64,000 nucleotides of DNA. Origin: Acinetobacter sp. NIPH 2699. GTDB taxonomy: Bacteria > Pseudomonadota > Gammaproteobacteria > Pseudomonadales > Moraxellaceae. Below, piece after piece: positions 8,528 through 18,057 of the stretch (its first letter is position 1; the number at the start of each line of letters is the position of its first letter). The notes beneath the pieces are model-generated. The model made no database searches. It was not told the origin of the DNA and saw only the letters and a list, made by a program, of their open reading frames with translations. Where the stretch lies: NCBI RefSeq assembly GCF_022549355.1, contig NZ_JAKZGL010000013.1, forward strand, positions 1-64,000. Direction: 5' to 3'. A program made the translations under genes and the position numbers.

Positions 8528-9655
8528 TTATAGACTACGTGCGATCACTAAACGTTGAATATCACTGGTGCCTTCATAAATCTGACAAATTCGGGCATCA
8601 CGATAAATACGCTCAATCGGGAAATCTTTGAGATAGCCATAGCCACCAAAGACCTGTAAGGCGCTGGAACAGACACGTTCGGTCATTTCAGAAGCAAATA
8701 ACTTTGCCATAGACGCCTCATTCAAACAGGGCTGACCTGCTTCTTTGAGGCGTGCGGCATAGTGCACCAATTGTCTGGCCGCTTCGATTTCAGTTGCCAT
8801 ACTGGCTAAGCGAAAAGCAATCGCTTGATGCTCAAAAATGGGTTTACCAAAAGTCAGACGTTCTTTGGCATAACGCGTCGCTTCTTCCAGTGCTGCACGT
8901 GCTAAGCCCACCGCTTGTGCAGCAATGCCGATACGGCCACCTTCCAAATTTGCGAGTGCAATTTTTAACCCCTCACCTTCTTTACCCAACATCAAACTTT
9001 TGTGGATACGAACATCAGTCAAAGCGATCTGGCAGGTATCCGAAGCATGTAAGCCGAGTTTTTCTTCCACTCGGATCACTTCATAACCCGGTGTATCACG
9101 TGGAACTAAAAAGGCACTGATACCCTTTTTGCCTGCACTCGGGTCGGTGACGGCAAAAACAATAATCACCCCCGCATTATGGCCCGAAGTAATAAACTGT
9201 TTCGCACCATTGAGAATGTAATCATCGCCATCTTTGACCGCACGGGTTTTAAGCGCAGCCGCGTCTGAACCTGTGTGTGGTTCAGTCAAGGCAAAAGCAC
9301 CAATCATGTCGCCCTGTGCCAACGGTTTTAAGAAGCGCTGTTTCTGCTCGTCATTGCCAAATTTTAAAATCGGTACACAACCGACCGAGTTGTGTACACT
9401 CATAATGGTCGAGGTCGCACCATCAGCCGCGGCGACTTCTTCCAACGCCAGTACATAGGCTAAATTACCCGTATCGGAACCGCCCCATTGCTCTGGCACC
9501 AGCATGCCCATAAAACCGAGTTGCCCCATTTGCGCTAAAGCAGCTTTTGGAAAGGTGCCGTCTCGATCCCAATCACTGGCATGGGGTTTGATTTGTTCTT
9601 GGGCGAAACTTCTCGCCATATCACGAATCAGTAATTGTTCTTCAGTCAATTGCAT
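8528..9655 (-). CDS. Acyl-CoA dehydrogenase (isobutyryl-CoA dehydrogenase-like)
   Basis: A 375-residue FAD-dependent acyl-CoA dehydrogenase. Visible are the FAD/substrate motifs [15 protein letters not shown] and [18 protein letters not shown], and the C-terminal [20 protein letters not shown]. The segment [18 protein letters not shown] carries the catalytic Glu in the position used by short- and branched-chain enzymes. It would oxidise isobutyryl-CoA to methacrylyl-CoA, the step before the neighbouring hydratase. RBS AAAGGA precedes the ATG. Substrate is inferred from the operon; the family call is secure. Confidence 0.88.
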   Translation of the reverse strand: MQLTEEQLLIRDMARSFAQEQIKPHASDWDRDGTFPKAALAQMGQLGFMGMLVPEQWGGSDTGNLAYVLALEEVAAADGATSTIMSVHNSVGCVPILKFGNDEQKQRFLKPLAQGDMIGAFALTEPHTGSDAAALKTRAVKDGDDYILNGAKQFITSGHNAGVIIVFAVTDPSAGKKGISAFLVPRDTPGYEVIRVEEKLGLHASDTCQIALTDVRIHKSLMLGKEGEGLKIALANLEGGRIGIAAQAVGLARAALEEATRYAKERLTFGKPIFEHQAIAFRLASMATEIEAARQLVHYAARLKEAGQPCLNEASMAKLFASEMTERVCSSALQVFGGYGYLKDFPIERIYRDARICQIYEGTSDIQRLVIARSL

Positions 9656-9666
9656 ATTTTAGTCCT

Positions 9667-11316
9667 TTAGCCTGCTTTCGCTTGTTGTTTCGCAATTTCC
9701 TGATTGCGGAGTAAAAAGCGCTGAATTTTGCCACTTGGGGTTTTCGGCAGTTCCGTCACAAATTCAACCAAGCGTGGATAGGCATGTGCAGAAAGGCGTT
9801 TTTTCACAAATTGGCTCAGTTCTTCAATCAATGCATTTGTAGGCTGAATACCTGCCGCTAAGATCACGAAGGCTTTGACCAACTCGGTCCGATCTGGATC
9901 AGGCACACCAACCACAGCGGCTTCAATCACAGCATCGTGTTCCAACAATGCACTTTCCACATCAAACGGCCCAATACGATAGCCCGATGTGGTGATCACA
10001 TCATCACTACGCCCCACAAAACTCATACTGCCATCGGCATGTAACTCAGCCGTATCTCCGGTTAAATAGTACTGACCAACAAAAGGGGGTTTCCGAGTTT
10101 CCTGATAGCCCCCAAACCACATCATCGGGGATTGACTGATATCCACTGCCAAAATTCCTGCGGTGTCTGGCGGAAGTTCTTCGCCTTGTTCATTGACAAC
10201 AGCAACGCGATAGCCCGGACTTGGAAAACCTGCTGCACCTGCACGGATTTCATGGCTTAGGCCGTGATGATTACACACCACCATACCCACTTCAGTTTGC
10301 CCATAATGGTCAAAAATCGGCGCATCTAGAGTTTGTTTAAACCAGCGAATCACTTCGGGATTCAGTGGCTCGCCTGCACTGCTGACCACACGGAACTGTC
10401 CTTTTAACGCTGCCATTTGTGCAGGATCAGCCGCCATCATCATGCGATAGGCCGTGGGTGCGCCAGCCAAATTGGTAATTTGATAATCCTTGACGATTTG
10501 GCACAGGCTGTCGGTGCTAAAAGCACCTTCATAAAACAAGGTGGCGTGACCTAAGAATAACGGTCCAGTGATCGCATAGTACAAACCATAGGCCCAACCC
10601 GGATCGGCGATATTCCAAAAGGAATCTTCCTCCCTTAAACCAATGGCATCTTGCATGTACCGCCCAAACGCAATCAAGGCTTTGAGTGGTACTTCTAAAG
10701 GTTTCGCAGGCCCCGTTGTACCTGAAGTAAACATCAATAGGAAAGGGTCTTGTGAGTTACGCATGACCAATTCACATTGCTCAGGTTGCTGATTCAACTC
10801 ATCCCAAAAGTTAAAATCACCTACTTTGAGTGATGTATCTTGCGCATCGGCAACCGTGACAATCGCTGGACATTGCTCAATTTCATCCAGCTTGCTGCGG
10901 TTGCCTACATCAGTCACCACCAGTTTACTTTGTGCAAGCTGGATACGATGCTCAATGGCTTTCGGCCCAAAAGCAGTAAACAGCGGCTGATACACTGCAC
11001 CAATGCGCCACGCTGCTAAAATCGTGACAATTAGTTCAGGTGTTCTGGGCAATAAACCTGAAATACGATCACCTTGCTGTACGCCTTGTGATTTTAAAAA
11101 GTTGGCAAATTGACTGGACCATTGTTGTAACTGACGAAAGCTATATTGCGCTTTTCGACCGTCTTTACCTTGCCAGTACAAGGCCACTTTTTCACCGTCT
11201 ACATGTCGGTCACAACACTCATAACAGGCATTCAGTGCATCTAATGAACCGGATAACATTTGCGTTGCCGTACTTTCTAAATCAAAAGCTTGCGCCACAT
11301 CTTTATAATTTAACAT
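9667..11316 (-). CDS. AMP-forming acyl-CoA synthetase
   Basis: A 549-residue adenylate-forming ligase. The ATP-binding P-loop is LMFTSGTTGPAKPLEV (about residues 192-207). A5-type YGQTEVG, the hinge YLTGDTAELHADGS..GRSDDVI, and the C-terminal catalytic lysine in LPKTPSGKIQRFLLR complete the set. It resembles acetyl/propionyl/medium-chain acyl-CoA synthetases. In this operon it likely activates isobutyrate or another short branched acid to the CoA ester so it can enter the pathway. It has RBS GAGGGAATAGAG and ends 11 bases before the dehydrogenase start. Confidence 0.85.
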   Translation of the reverse strand: MLNYKDVAQAFDLESTATQMLSGSLDALNACYECCDRHVDGEKVALYWQGKDGRKAQYSFRQLQQWSSQFANFLKSQGVQQGDRISGLLPRTPELIVTILAAWRIGAVYQPLFTAFGPKAIEHRIQLAQSKLVVTDVGNRSKLDEIEQCPAIVTVADAQDTSLKVGDFNFWDELNQQPEQCELVMRNSQDPFLLMFTSGTTGPAKPLEVPLKALIAFGRYMQDAIGLREEDSFWNIADPGWAYGLYYAITGPLFLGHATLFYEGAFSTDSLCQIVKDYQITNLAGAPTAYRMMMAADPAQMAALKGQFRVVSSAGEPLNPEVIRWFKQTLDAPIFDHYGQTEVGMVVCNHHGLSHEIRAGAAGFPSPGYRVAVVNEQGEELPPDTAGILAVDISQSPMMWFGGYQETRKPPFVGQYYLTGDTAELHADGSMSFVGRSDDVITTSGYRIGPFDVESALLEHDAVIEAAVVGVPDPDRTELVKAFVILAAGIQPTNALIEELSQFVKKRLSAHAYPRLVEFVTELPKTPSGKIQRFLLRNQEIAKQQAKAG

Positions 11317-11393
11317 CTCTATTCCCTCAGTCTGGATTTGTAGTTATTCACGACAGAGTGTCATTGATTTAAAGCCATCCTATGGCTTCGTGC

Positions 11394-12284
11394 TTAAGCC
11401 TCTTCTGGGAGGTACTGCTGGATAATGCTGGAAAAGTCAAGATGTGCATTGCCACGCATACACATCTGTTGATAGAGCTGTTGTACCATGCCACCTAACA
11501 AAATCGGTTGTTTGACTTGCCCCGCAGCTTCAACAGCGAGGCCTAAATCTTTCAGCATCAACTGTGTAGCGAAACCATCTTGATAGCCACGAGAAGCAGG
11601 CGCATTTTCATTGATATGCGGCCAAGGGTTACACACATCCGAACTCCAGCAACGTCCACTCGAGGTATTAATCACGCCTGCCAAGGCTTTTGGATCAATC
11701 CCCAGTTTCACACCCAATGCCATCCCTTCTGCTACGGCCGTCATGGAAATACCCAGAATCAAGTTATTGCAGATTTTGGCAATTTGACCTGCTCCGACCT
11801 CACCACAATGGATCACGTTCTTGCCCATATGGCTAAGCACAGGTTTCACTGCATTAAAGGTCTGCTCATCAGCACCGACCATAAAGGTTAAAGTACCTGC
11901 TTGAGCGCCAATGGTGCCACCTGAAACAGGGGCATCACAGATCTTAATGTTTTTACTCTGTGCAACTTCAGCTATGTCTTTAATGCTTTGCGGATCAATG
12001 GTACTGCTATCAATGCATAAGCTACCTGCTTTAAGCACGGCTAAAACACCATTTTCACCGAGATAAACGTCTTTAACATGCTTGGCTGCTGGTAACATGG
12101 TGATCACGACATCTGCTTGCTTGGCTGCTGCTTGCGGGCTGTCACAAACGATGCCTCCCGCCTCAGCAAAGTGCTGATTTGCCACTTCACTAAGATCATA
12201 ACCATAGACATTGAGCCCTGCTTTGAGCAGGTTATGGGCCATTCTGCCGCCCATATTTCCGAGACCGATAAAGGCGATATTCAT
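11394..12284 (-). CDS. mmsB: 3-hydroxyisobutyrate dehydrogenase
   Basis: A 296-residue beta-hydroxyacid dehydrogenase. It has the N-terminal NAD-binding motif FIGLGNMGGRMAHNL, the substrate-binding motif DAPVSGGTIGAQAGTLTFMVG, and the catalytic lysine in GAGQIAKICNNLILG. It oxidises 3-hydroxyisobutyrate to methylmalonate semialdehyde with NAD+. It follows mmsA by 11 bases, the classical mmsAB pairing. The length is normal for the family. I see nothing unusual in it. Confidence 0.93.
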   Translation of the reverse strand: MNIAFIGLGNMGGRMAHNLLKAGLNVYGYDLSEVANQHFAEAGGIVCDSPQAAAKQADVVITMLPAAKHVKDVYLGENGVLAVLKAGSLCIDSSTIDPQSIKDIAEVAQSKNIKICDAPVSGGTIGAQAGTLTFMVGADEQTFNAVKPVLSHMGKNVIHCGEVGAGQIAKICNNLILGISMTAVAEGMALGVKLGIDPKALAGVINTSSGRCWSSDVCNPWPHINENAPASRGYQDGFATQLMLKDLGLAVEAAGQVKQPILLGGMVQQLYQQMCMRGNAHLDFSSIIQQYLPEEA

Positions 12285-12295
12285 CCATGATCCCC

Positions 12296-13813
12296 TTAAC
12301 GTAAACTGATGGTGGTATTGACACTGCCGACTTCATGACTGTCTTCAAACCAACGACTGGTAATGGTTTTGGTTTGTGTATAGAACTGAACTGCTTGCTT
12401 ACCGTATGGTCCTAAATCACCGAGTTTTGAACCTCTTGAACCAGTAAAGCTAAAGAATGGAACAGGCACAGGAATTGGAATATTGATCCCGACCTGACCA
12501 ATATCAATCAAGTTTTGGAAAGTACGTGCCGTCGCACCGCTTTGGGTAAATAAGCCAACGCCATTACCAAATGGATTGGCATTGATCAACGCAATCGCTT
12601 CATCCAGAGTATCGACGCAAATAATCGCCAGCACAGGGCCAAAAATTTCTTCCTTATAAATGCGCATCTCAGTGCTGACGCCACTAAAAATGGTCGCGCC
12701 AACAAAGTTACCAGATTCATAGCCTTGCACTTGAACAGCTCGACCATCCAATAACAGCTCTGCACCTTGCTCTACACCGCTATTAATCAAGTCCACTACC
12801 CGCGCTTTGGCACGTTGTGAAATCACAGGACCAATATCAGTATTGGGTTCATGCCCTGCATTGACCTTTAGGGTTTTGGCTTTTTCAACCAGCTCTTGAA
12901 TCCACTGTTTGCTCTCACCGACCATCACCGCAACTGAGAGTGCCATACAACGCTGCCCTGCTGCACCAAATGCAGCGCCAACCAAGGCATTCAGCGTTTG
13001 TTCTTTGTTGGCATCTGGCATCACCACCACATGATTTTTCGCGCCCATCATCGACTGCACACGCTTACCATGTTGCCCAGCCAAGTTATAGACATGCGTA
13101 CCCACCGCAGTCGAACCCACAAAGGAAATCGCTTTAATGTGATGATGCGTACAGAGGCGATCAACCACTTCTTTCCCGCCATGCACCACGTTGAGTACGC
13201 CCGCTGGTACTCCTGCTTGAATCGCAAGCTCAACCAACATCATGGTGCTTAAAGGGTCTTGTTCAGATGGCTTTAACACAAAGGTATTGCCACAAACGAT
13301 TGCCATTGGGAACATCCACAATGGAATCATGGCTGGGAAATTAAACGGGGTAATCCCTGCACAGACACCCAAAGGCTGCTGCAAGGTATAAGTATCCACC
13401 CCACGTGCCACACCTTCGATGTATTCACCCATTTGCAGCGTGCCAACGGAGCAAGCATGCTCAACCACTTCCAAACCACGTTGAATATCACCTTCGGCAT
13501 CAGCCAAGGTTTTACCCTGTTCAGCGGTCAGTACCTGTGCAATATCCTTCATATTGGCGCGAATCAAATCTTGTAGCTTGAGCATGATACGCATGCGCGC
13601 CTGAATTGGGGTTTGACGCCAAGAAATAAACGCATCTTGCGCAGCCTGAATAGCGGCATCGACTTCCTGCACAGTCGCAAAAGGCACACGGCCAATTACC
13701 TCCTGAGTCGCAGGATTGACAATGTCTTGCCATTGCTGTGTTTCAGATTCGATGAATTGTCCGTTAATGAGTAACTTAGCGGTTTCCAATTCGATTTTTT
13801 GGATTGTATTCAT
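12296..13813 (-). CDS. mmsA: CoA-acylating methylmalonate-semialdehyde dehydrogenase
   Basis: A 505-residue aldehyde dehydrogenase. The catalytic cysteine is in [17 protein letters not shown]. The enzyme lacks the general-base Glu of hydrolytic ALDHs, as expected for CoA-dependent MmsA, and ends with the [15 protein letters not shown] and [19 protein letters not shown] segments. It converts methylmalonate semialdehyde to propionyl-CoA, which the prp genes elsewhere in this window would consume. The start is 13813, with RBS GGAGAGG. The longer frame to 13927 enters the promoter region. It is the first gene of a seven-gene leftward operon, divergent from a LysR regulator. Confidence 0.93.
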   Translation of the reverse strand: MNTIQKIELETAKLLINGQFIESETQQWQDIVNPATQEVIGRVPFATVQEVDAAIQAAQDAFISWRQTPIQARMRIMLKLQDLIRANMKDIAQVLTAEQGKTLADAEGDIQRGLEVVEHACSVGTLQMGEYIEGVARGVDTYTLQQPLGVCAGITPFNFPAMIPLWMFPMAIVCGNTFVLKPSEQDPLSTMMLVELAIQAGVPAGVLNVVHGGKEVVDRLCTHHHIKAISFVGSTAVGTHVYNLAGQHGKRVQSMMGAKNHVVVMPDANKEQTLNALVGAAFGAAGQRCMALSVAVMVGESKQWIQELVEKAKTLKVNAGHEPNTDIGPVISQRAKARVVDLINSGVEQGAELLLDGRAVQVQGYESGNFVGATIFSGVSTEMRIYKEEIFGPVLAIICVDTLDEAIALINANPFGNGVGLFTQSGATARTFQNLIDIGQVGINIPIPVPVPFFSFTGSRGSKLGDLGPYGKQAVQFYTQTKTITSRWFEDSHEVGSVNTTISLR

Positions 13814-13937
13814 AACCTCTCCATAGGCCCTATTTTTATTGTGTTCACATGTTCGAAAATAGCGATTCGTCGTATTTTCTTTTTTTAACGTTTGTTTGAG
13901 ACTAGCAAAGAAAACTTTGACCACCAACGCAAATTAA

Positions 13938-13964
13938 TGCACGATTGGTGTGCAAATATGCACA
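13938..13964. promoter_or_regulatory. Palindromic TGCAC/GTGCA cluster, likely LysR operator
   Basis: TGTGCA (13949-13954) and TGCACA (13959-13964) form an inverted repeat with a 4-base spacer. A further TGCAC half-site at 13938-13942 pairs with GTGCA at 13950-13954 across 7 bases. The cluster lies 16 bases before the likely lysR start and about 125 bases upstream of mmsA. It fits an operator for autoregulation and operon control; binding is inferred. Confidence 0.5.
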
Positions 13965-13979
13965 ATGGATATAACAACA

Positions 13980-14861
13980 ATGAAAGTGGATTGGGATCAT
14001 CTACAGTTTTTTTTGGTTTTGGCGCGGACTAAAACCTTAACCAGTGCTGCACGGATTATTGGTGTCGAACACAGTACCGTTGCGCGACGTATTCAAGCAT
14101 TGGAGCAGACTTTAGGCACAACCTTGTTTAAACGTGAAGCCACTGGATATGAACTGACCTTTGAGGGGCTGGCACTTGTTCCTCAGGTTGAACAAATGGA
14201 ACAAGCCTTCTTGCAAATTGAGAAGCCCAACCAACCTTTACAGGGGCGTGTGCGAATTGGCACACCTGAAGGCTTTGGTACGGCATTTCTGGCACGTTTG
14301 TTGGCAGAGTTTTCCATTCGATATCCGCTACTGACCATCGACCTGATCCCTGTTCCGAAAATGATTAAGCTTTCACATCGTGAAGCCGATATTGTGGTCT
14401 CAATTGACCGCCCAACCTCAGGGCCTTATATCATTACGCGTCTATCCGATTATTGTTTAAAGATTTATGCCAGCAAAAACTATCTGTCACAAAACCCACC
14501 GATCCGTCGGCTGGAGGATTTAACCCAGCATCGCTTTGTCAATTATATTGATGATCTGGTGTATAGCCCTGAACTGTATTGTTTGGAACGCTTACCGTTA
14601 AAACTCAGCGCCAACTTCCGCAGTAGCAGTATTTTAGCGCAACAAATTGCAGTCAGTGCGGGTGCAGGACTGGCGATTTTACCCAAGTTTTTAGCAGATG
14701 ATAAACCTGAACTTGAGGAAGTCTTGGAGCAGCAGGTTCGTTTTAATCATACCTTTTGGATGCTGACCTTTGTCGATTTACAGCATGAACCCCGTATTAA
14801 ATTGGTTTGGGATTACTTACGCCAACAAGCAGATCAATATCAACACTTATTGGTGGATTAG
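13980..14861 (+). CDS. LysR-family regulator of the mms operon
   Basis: A 293-residue LysR-type regulator. The winged helix-turn-helix is at the N-terminus (WDHLQFFLVLARTKTLTSAA then EHSTVARRIQALEQTL), and the rest is a periplasmic-binding-like effector domain with ISAGAGLAILPKF-type sequence near residue 230. Start choice: in-frame GTG 13950 and ATG 13965 exist, but the family normally begins two or three residues before the WDHLQFF helix, giving ATG 13980. The earlier starts would also place the palindrome cluster inside the gene. Divergent orientation suggests it controls valine or isobutyrate catabolism; the effector is unknown. Confidence 0.85.
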   Translation: MKVDWDHLQFFLVLARTKTLTSAARIIGVEHSTVARRIQALEQTLGTTLFKREATGYELTFEGLALVPQVEQMEQAFLQIEKPNQPLQGRVRIGTPEGFGTAFLARLLAEFSIRYPLLTIDLIPVPKMIKLSHREADIVVSIDRPTSGPYIITRLSDYCLKIYASKNYLSQNPPIRRLEDLTQHRFVNYIDDLVYSPELYCLERLPLKLSANFRSSSILAQQIAVSAGAGLAILPKFLADDKPELEEVLEQQVRFNHTFWMLTFVDLQHEPRIKLVWDYLRQQADQYQHLLVD

Positions 14862-14884
14862 GCGTTGCAGAAACCCATACAAAA

Positions 14885-14910
14885 AGAGCCAATCCATTAG
14901 GATCAGCTCT
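14885..14910. terminator. Bidirectional terminator between lysR and cycA-like genes
   Basis: A composite hairpin: AGAGC (14885-14889) with GCTCT (14906-14910) outside and ATCC/GGAT inside around ATTA. It is flanked by A-rich and T-rich runs, between two convergent genes. Confidence 0.65.
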
Positions 14911-14935
14911 CTTTTATAGAAGGTTACAAGGTGGA

Positions 14936-16369
14936 TTAGACCAACTCACGTTCCAGTTTTCGCATACGTGGTTTATACACCATTTGATACGTCACCGCTA
15001 AAATCACCAACCACAGTGGGCTGACGTAGAGTGCTTTCAAGGTATCAGGTTCCAGTGCCAAAATCACCAAGGCAAACAACAAGAATGCGATCACAAGATA
15101 CGACATCCAGACCCCACCCGGCATTTTAAAATTCGACTGCAAGTGTAACTCAGGACGTAACTTACGGTAGCGGATATAGCACACCATAATTAAGCTCCAG
15201 ACACTAATAAACAGAATCACACACAAGGCACTCGCCAAGGTAAACGCTTCCAGCGTGTTTGGTACGAAGTACTGTAGCACTGCACCGCCCATGATAAAGA
15301 CACAGGAGAAAAACAAGCCATTGGCAGGTACAGCTTTTTTAGACAAACGTCCCAATGCCGCAGGTGCTTGACCATCTTTAGATAAACCAAACAACATTCT
15401 ACTGGTAGAGAAAACCCCACTGTTCATCGAAGACATCACTGAAGATAACACCACCAAATTCATGATAATTGCAGAGGTGACAATCCCAGCATTGAGGAAT
15501 AGTTCAACGAATGGACTTTTATCAGCACGGATACTATCCCACGGCGTAACTGCCATCACCACCAATAGCGCCAATACGTAGAACAAGATAATACGGATCG
15601 GGATAGCATTGATCGCTTTCGGGAGATTCTTATGTGGATCTTTGGTTTCAGCCGCAGTGGTTCCAACCAACTCTACCCCGACAAAGGCAAAGACGGCGAT
15701 TTGGAAGCCCGCAAGGAATCCATCCAATCCTTTGGGGAACATCCCACCATGCGACCAGACATTACTCAGCGAAGCAACTGCGCCTTGAGGTGCCTGAAAA
15801 TGGCTAAAAATCATATAGCCACCGACACCGATCAAGGCAATAATCGCAATAATCTTAATCAGGGCAAACCAAAACTCAACTTCACCAAACAACCGTACTG
15901 TCAGCAGGTTAAGACCCAGTACAAACAAGACACAACCTGCACTAATCAAGGCTTGCCCCATTGGGGTAAATGACTCCCCAGCAGGCAACCAAAAGCCAAG
16001 ATAGTTGATCACGGCAGCTAAGTCTGCAATCCCGACCAACACCCAGCCGAGCCAATAGGTCCAGCCAATATAGTAACCTGCCCATGGACCAATCAAATCA
16101 TGCGCCATATCCACGAAAGATTTATATTTCAAATTGGCAAGCAATAACTCACCCATTGCTCGCATCAAAAAGAAGAACATGGTCCCAATGATCATATAAA
16201 TAAATAAGATCGATGGACCAGCAAGCGAGATGGTTTTGCCTGAACCCATAAACAGTCCAGTACCAATTGCGCCACCAATGGCTATCAGTTGCAAATGGCG
16301 ATTTGAGAGCTTACGTTGCAAGTCATTGGGTGCTTGTTCACCTTCTGACTGTTGTTGCATAACCGTCAT
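14936..16369 (-). CDS. cycA: D-serine/D-alanine/glycine permease, CycA-like
   Basis: A 477-residue, 12-helix amino acid permease of the APC family. It has the substrate-binding first helix IAIGGAIGTGLFMGSGKTISLAGPS, then the long AMGELLLANLKYKSFVDMA loop and FVGVELVGTTAAETKDP in helix 6. CycA imports D-alanine, D-serine and glycine. Placement downstream of dadA, alr and ridA fits import of D-alanine for catabolism. A strong hairpin at the end of ridA and about 190 bases of spacer suggest it can also be transcribed from its own promoter. Confidence 0.82.
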   Translation of the reverse strand: MTVMQQQSEGEQAPNDLQRKLSNRHLQLIAIGGAIGTGLFMGSGKTISLAGPSILFIYMIIGTMFFFLMRAMGELLLANLKYKSFVDMAHDLIGPWAGYYIGWTYWLGWVLVGIADLAAVINYLGFWLPAGESFTPMGQALISAGCVLFVLGLNLLTVRLFGEVEFWFALIKIIAIIALIGVGGYMIFSHFQAPQGAVASLSNVWSHGGMFPKGLDGFLAGFQIAVFAFVGVELVGTTAAETKDPHKNLPKAINAIPIRIILFYVLALLVVMAVTPWDSIRADKSPFVELFLNAGIVTSAIIMNLVVLSSVMSSMNSGVFSTSRMLFGLSKDGQAPAALGRLSKKAVPANGLFFSCVFIMGGAVLQYFVPNTLEAFTLASALCVILFISVWSLIMVCYIRYRKLRPELHLQSNFKMPGGVWMSYLVIAFLLFALVILALEPDTLKALYVSPLWLVILAVTYQMVYKPRMRKLERELV

Positions 16370-16539
16370 AATAAAAGTTCCTTTTTCTTATTCCTTCGTG
16401 TGCCAGTATTTTATTTTGTCGCGATGATTCGCTGTCTTTTAAAATGACTGGCGCATATTCATTGCAAGAAAATACGCATCTGCTGCTGATTTATCTACAA
16501 TAAATACGTTACTTTTCTTCTTTTTTACGATTCTTTAAG

Positions 16540-16568
16540 CAAAAATGAAGCGATTTGCTTCATTTTTG
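16540..16568 (-). terminator. Terminator overlapping the ridA stop codon
   Basis: A perfect 12-bp inverted repeat, CAAAAATGAAGC / GCTTCATTTTTG, with a 5-base loop. Its upstream arm contains the last codons and stop of ridA. It should attenuate read-through from dadA-alr-ridA into the permease gene. Confidence 0.7.
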
Positions 16569-16922
16569 TGCTGCAATCACTGCAATCTCAATCAGCCAGT
16601 TTGGATTGACCAAATCTGCCTGAATGGTGGCACGGGATGGCGCAACACTACCTTTTAACCAGTCCACCCAAATCGCATTGACCGCTGGAAAATCTGAAAG
16701 GTCTTTGAGGAAAAGCTGTGCTGACAAGAGTCGTGATTTATCGGTATTTGCCGAAGCTAAAAGTTGCTCAATGGTCGCCAACACGTCTCGGGTTTGTCCT
16801 TCAATATCAAGCTCAGCATTTTTAGGGACTTGCCCAGATAAATACACCACTTGATTGAATACCGTCACCGCACTCATCACTTCATTGGTGTTGATCTTCT
16901 GTATATCTGAATGTGACATCAT
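16560..16922 (-). CDS. RidA family enamine/imine deaminase
   Basis: A 120-residue YjgF/YER057c/UK114 (RidA) family protein. Conserved parts are VVYLSGQVPKNAELDIEGQTRDVLATIEQLL and the C-terminal APSRATIQADLVNPNWLIEI, with the active-site Arg of the family in PSRAT. RidA enzymes hydrolyse reactive 2-aminoacrylate and similar imines to ketoacids. Next to alanine racemase and D-amino acid dehydrogenase, it would hydrolyse the imine produced by DadA or protect PLP enzymes. AAGGAAATC precedes two adjacent ATGs. It begins 7 bases after alr ends. Confidence 0.88.
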   Translation of the reverse strand: MMSHSDIQKINTNEVMSAVTVFNQVVYLSGQVPKNAELDIEGQTRDVLATIEQLLASANTDKSRLLSAQLFLKDLSDFPAVNAIWVDWLKGSVAPSRATIQADLVNPNWLIEIAVIAAQK

Positions 16923-16929
16923 GATTTCC

Positions 16930-18033
16930 TTAGTCTTGATTTATAAATGTGACACGTGCAGTAACCCCACACATCAGCTCATAGCCAACGGTGCCTGACG
17001 CTGCTGCAACGTCATCAATGGATAAAATAGTTCCTGTAGTTGATTGCCCCCAAAGCACCACCTCACTGCCAATTTTGGCTTGGGGAATAGGCGTTAAGTC
17101 CACAGCCAACATATCCATGCTGACACGACCAATGGTCCGGGTTCGAATGCCATCGACTAAAATAGGTGTGCCTGTCGGTGACATACGTTGATAACCGTCC
17201 GCATAGCCACAAGCAACAATGCCAATGCTCATCGGCTGTTCCACTATAAAGCTTGAACCATAGCCAACACTCTCATTGGCATTTAACTGCTGGATCGCAA
17301 TAATTTCACTGCGTAGGCTCATGCTTGGAGCAAGCCCCCAGTCTTGAATATGATGTTTGGGATAATCAGGTGAACTGCCATAGAGCATAATGCCAGCACG
17401 GACATAGTCCGATTGCAGTTGATGTGGGTATCTCAGAATAGCGGCACTGTTACTGACCGATCTTTCACCCGGCAAATCCTGAATGGTCTCTTCAAATTCA
17501 GTGCGTTGATAATCAATGCCCACTTGCCCAAAACGCTCTCCATCTGCATCGGAAAAATGCATCATATGGGTGACTTTTGCGACATTGCTCAGACGCTGAA
17601 GATGCTGCCAAACTTTGCGATAGTGCTGTGCTTTGAAGCCTAAACGGTTCATACCACTGTTCATTTTGAGGAAAATATCAAACTGGGCAGGATAAATATG
17701 CTGTTGTAGCCATTCCACTTGTTGCTCACTGTGAACCGTGAAACTGAGTTGATATTCAGCGCAGTCAAATAGGTCTTGAGGAGAAAAAATACCTTCAAGC
17801 AATAAGATTGGACCTGTCCAACCCAATGCACGTAAGCGTTTAGCTTCATCAATATCGAGTAAGGCAAAACCATCAGCACTTTTAAAAGAGGCATAGACCC
17901 GTTCAATGCCATGACCATAGGCATTGGCTTTGACCACAGCAAAGACCTTGCTGTTCAGTACAGATTTCCGCACAACGTCAAGATTTTGACGTAATGCTTG
18001 GTGATGAATCACCGCAGTTATTAGACGAGGCAT
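16930..18033 (-). CDS. Alanine racemase (catabolic, dad cluster)
   Basis: A 367-residue fold-type III PLP enzyme. The PLP lysine is in VFAVVKANAYGHG near residue 35. The C-terminal domain has SLRSEIIAIQQL, VGYGSSF, and RVSMDMLAVDLT with the second-subunit catalytic region. It interconverts L- and D-alanine. Its place between dadA and ridA indicates the catabolic, DadX-type role: L-alanine is racemised, then D-alanine is oxidised by DadA. The ATG at 18033 is chosen, with AAGGAAG six bases upstream; the in-frame TTG at 18039 overlaps that site. Confidence 0.9.
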   Translation of the reverse strand: MPRLITAVIHHQALRQNLDVVRKSVLNSKVFAVVKANAYGHGIERVYASFKSADGFALLDIDEAKRLRALGWTGPILLLEGIFSPQDLFDCAEYQLSFTVHSEQQVEWLQQHIYPAQFDIFLKMNSGMNRLGFKAQHYRKVWQHLQRLSNVAKVTHMMHFSDADGERFGQVGIDYQRTEFEETIQDLPGERSVSNSAAILRYPHQLQSDYVRAGIMLYGSSPDYPKHHIQDWGLAPSMSLRSEIIAIQQLNANESVGYGSSFIVEQPMSIGIVACGYADGYQRMSPTGTPILVDGIRTRTIGRVSMDMLAVDLTPIPQAKIGSEVVLWGQSTTGTILSIDDVAAASGTVGYELMCGVTARVTFINQD

Positions 18034-18057
18034 AAACAACTTCCTTGTAGACTCGAA

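Noticed and set aside
12998-13252. Rightward frames over mmsA
   Set aside because: They are shadows of a well-supported aldehyde dehydrogenase gene.
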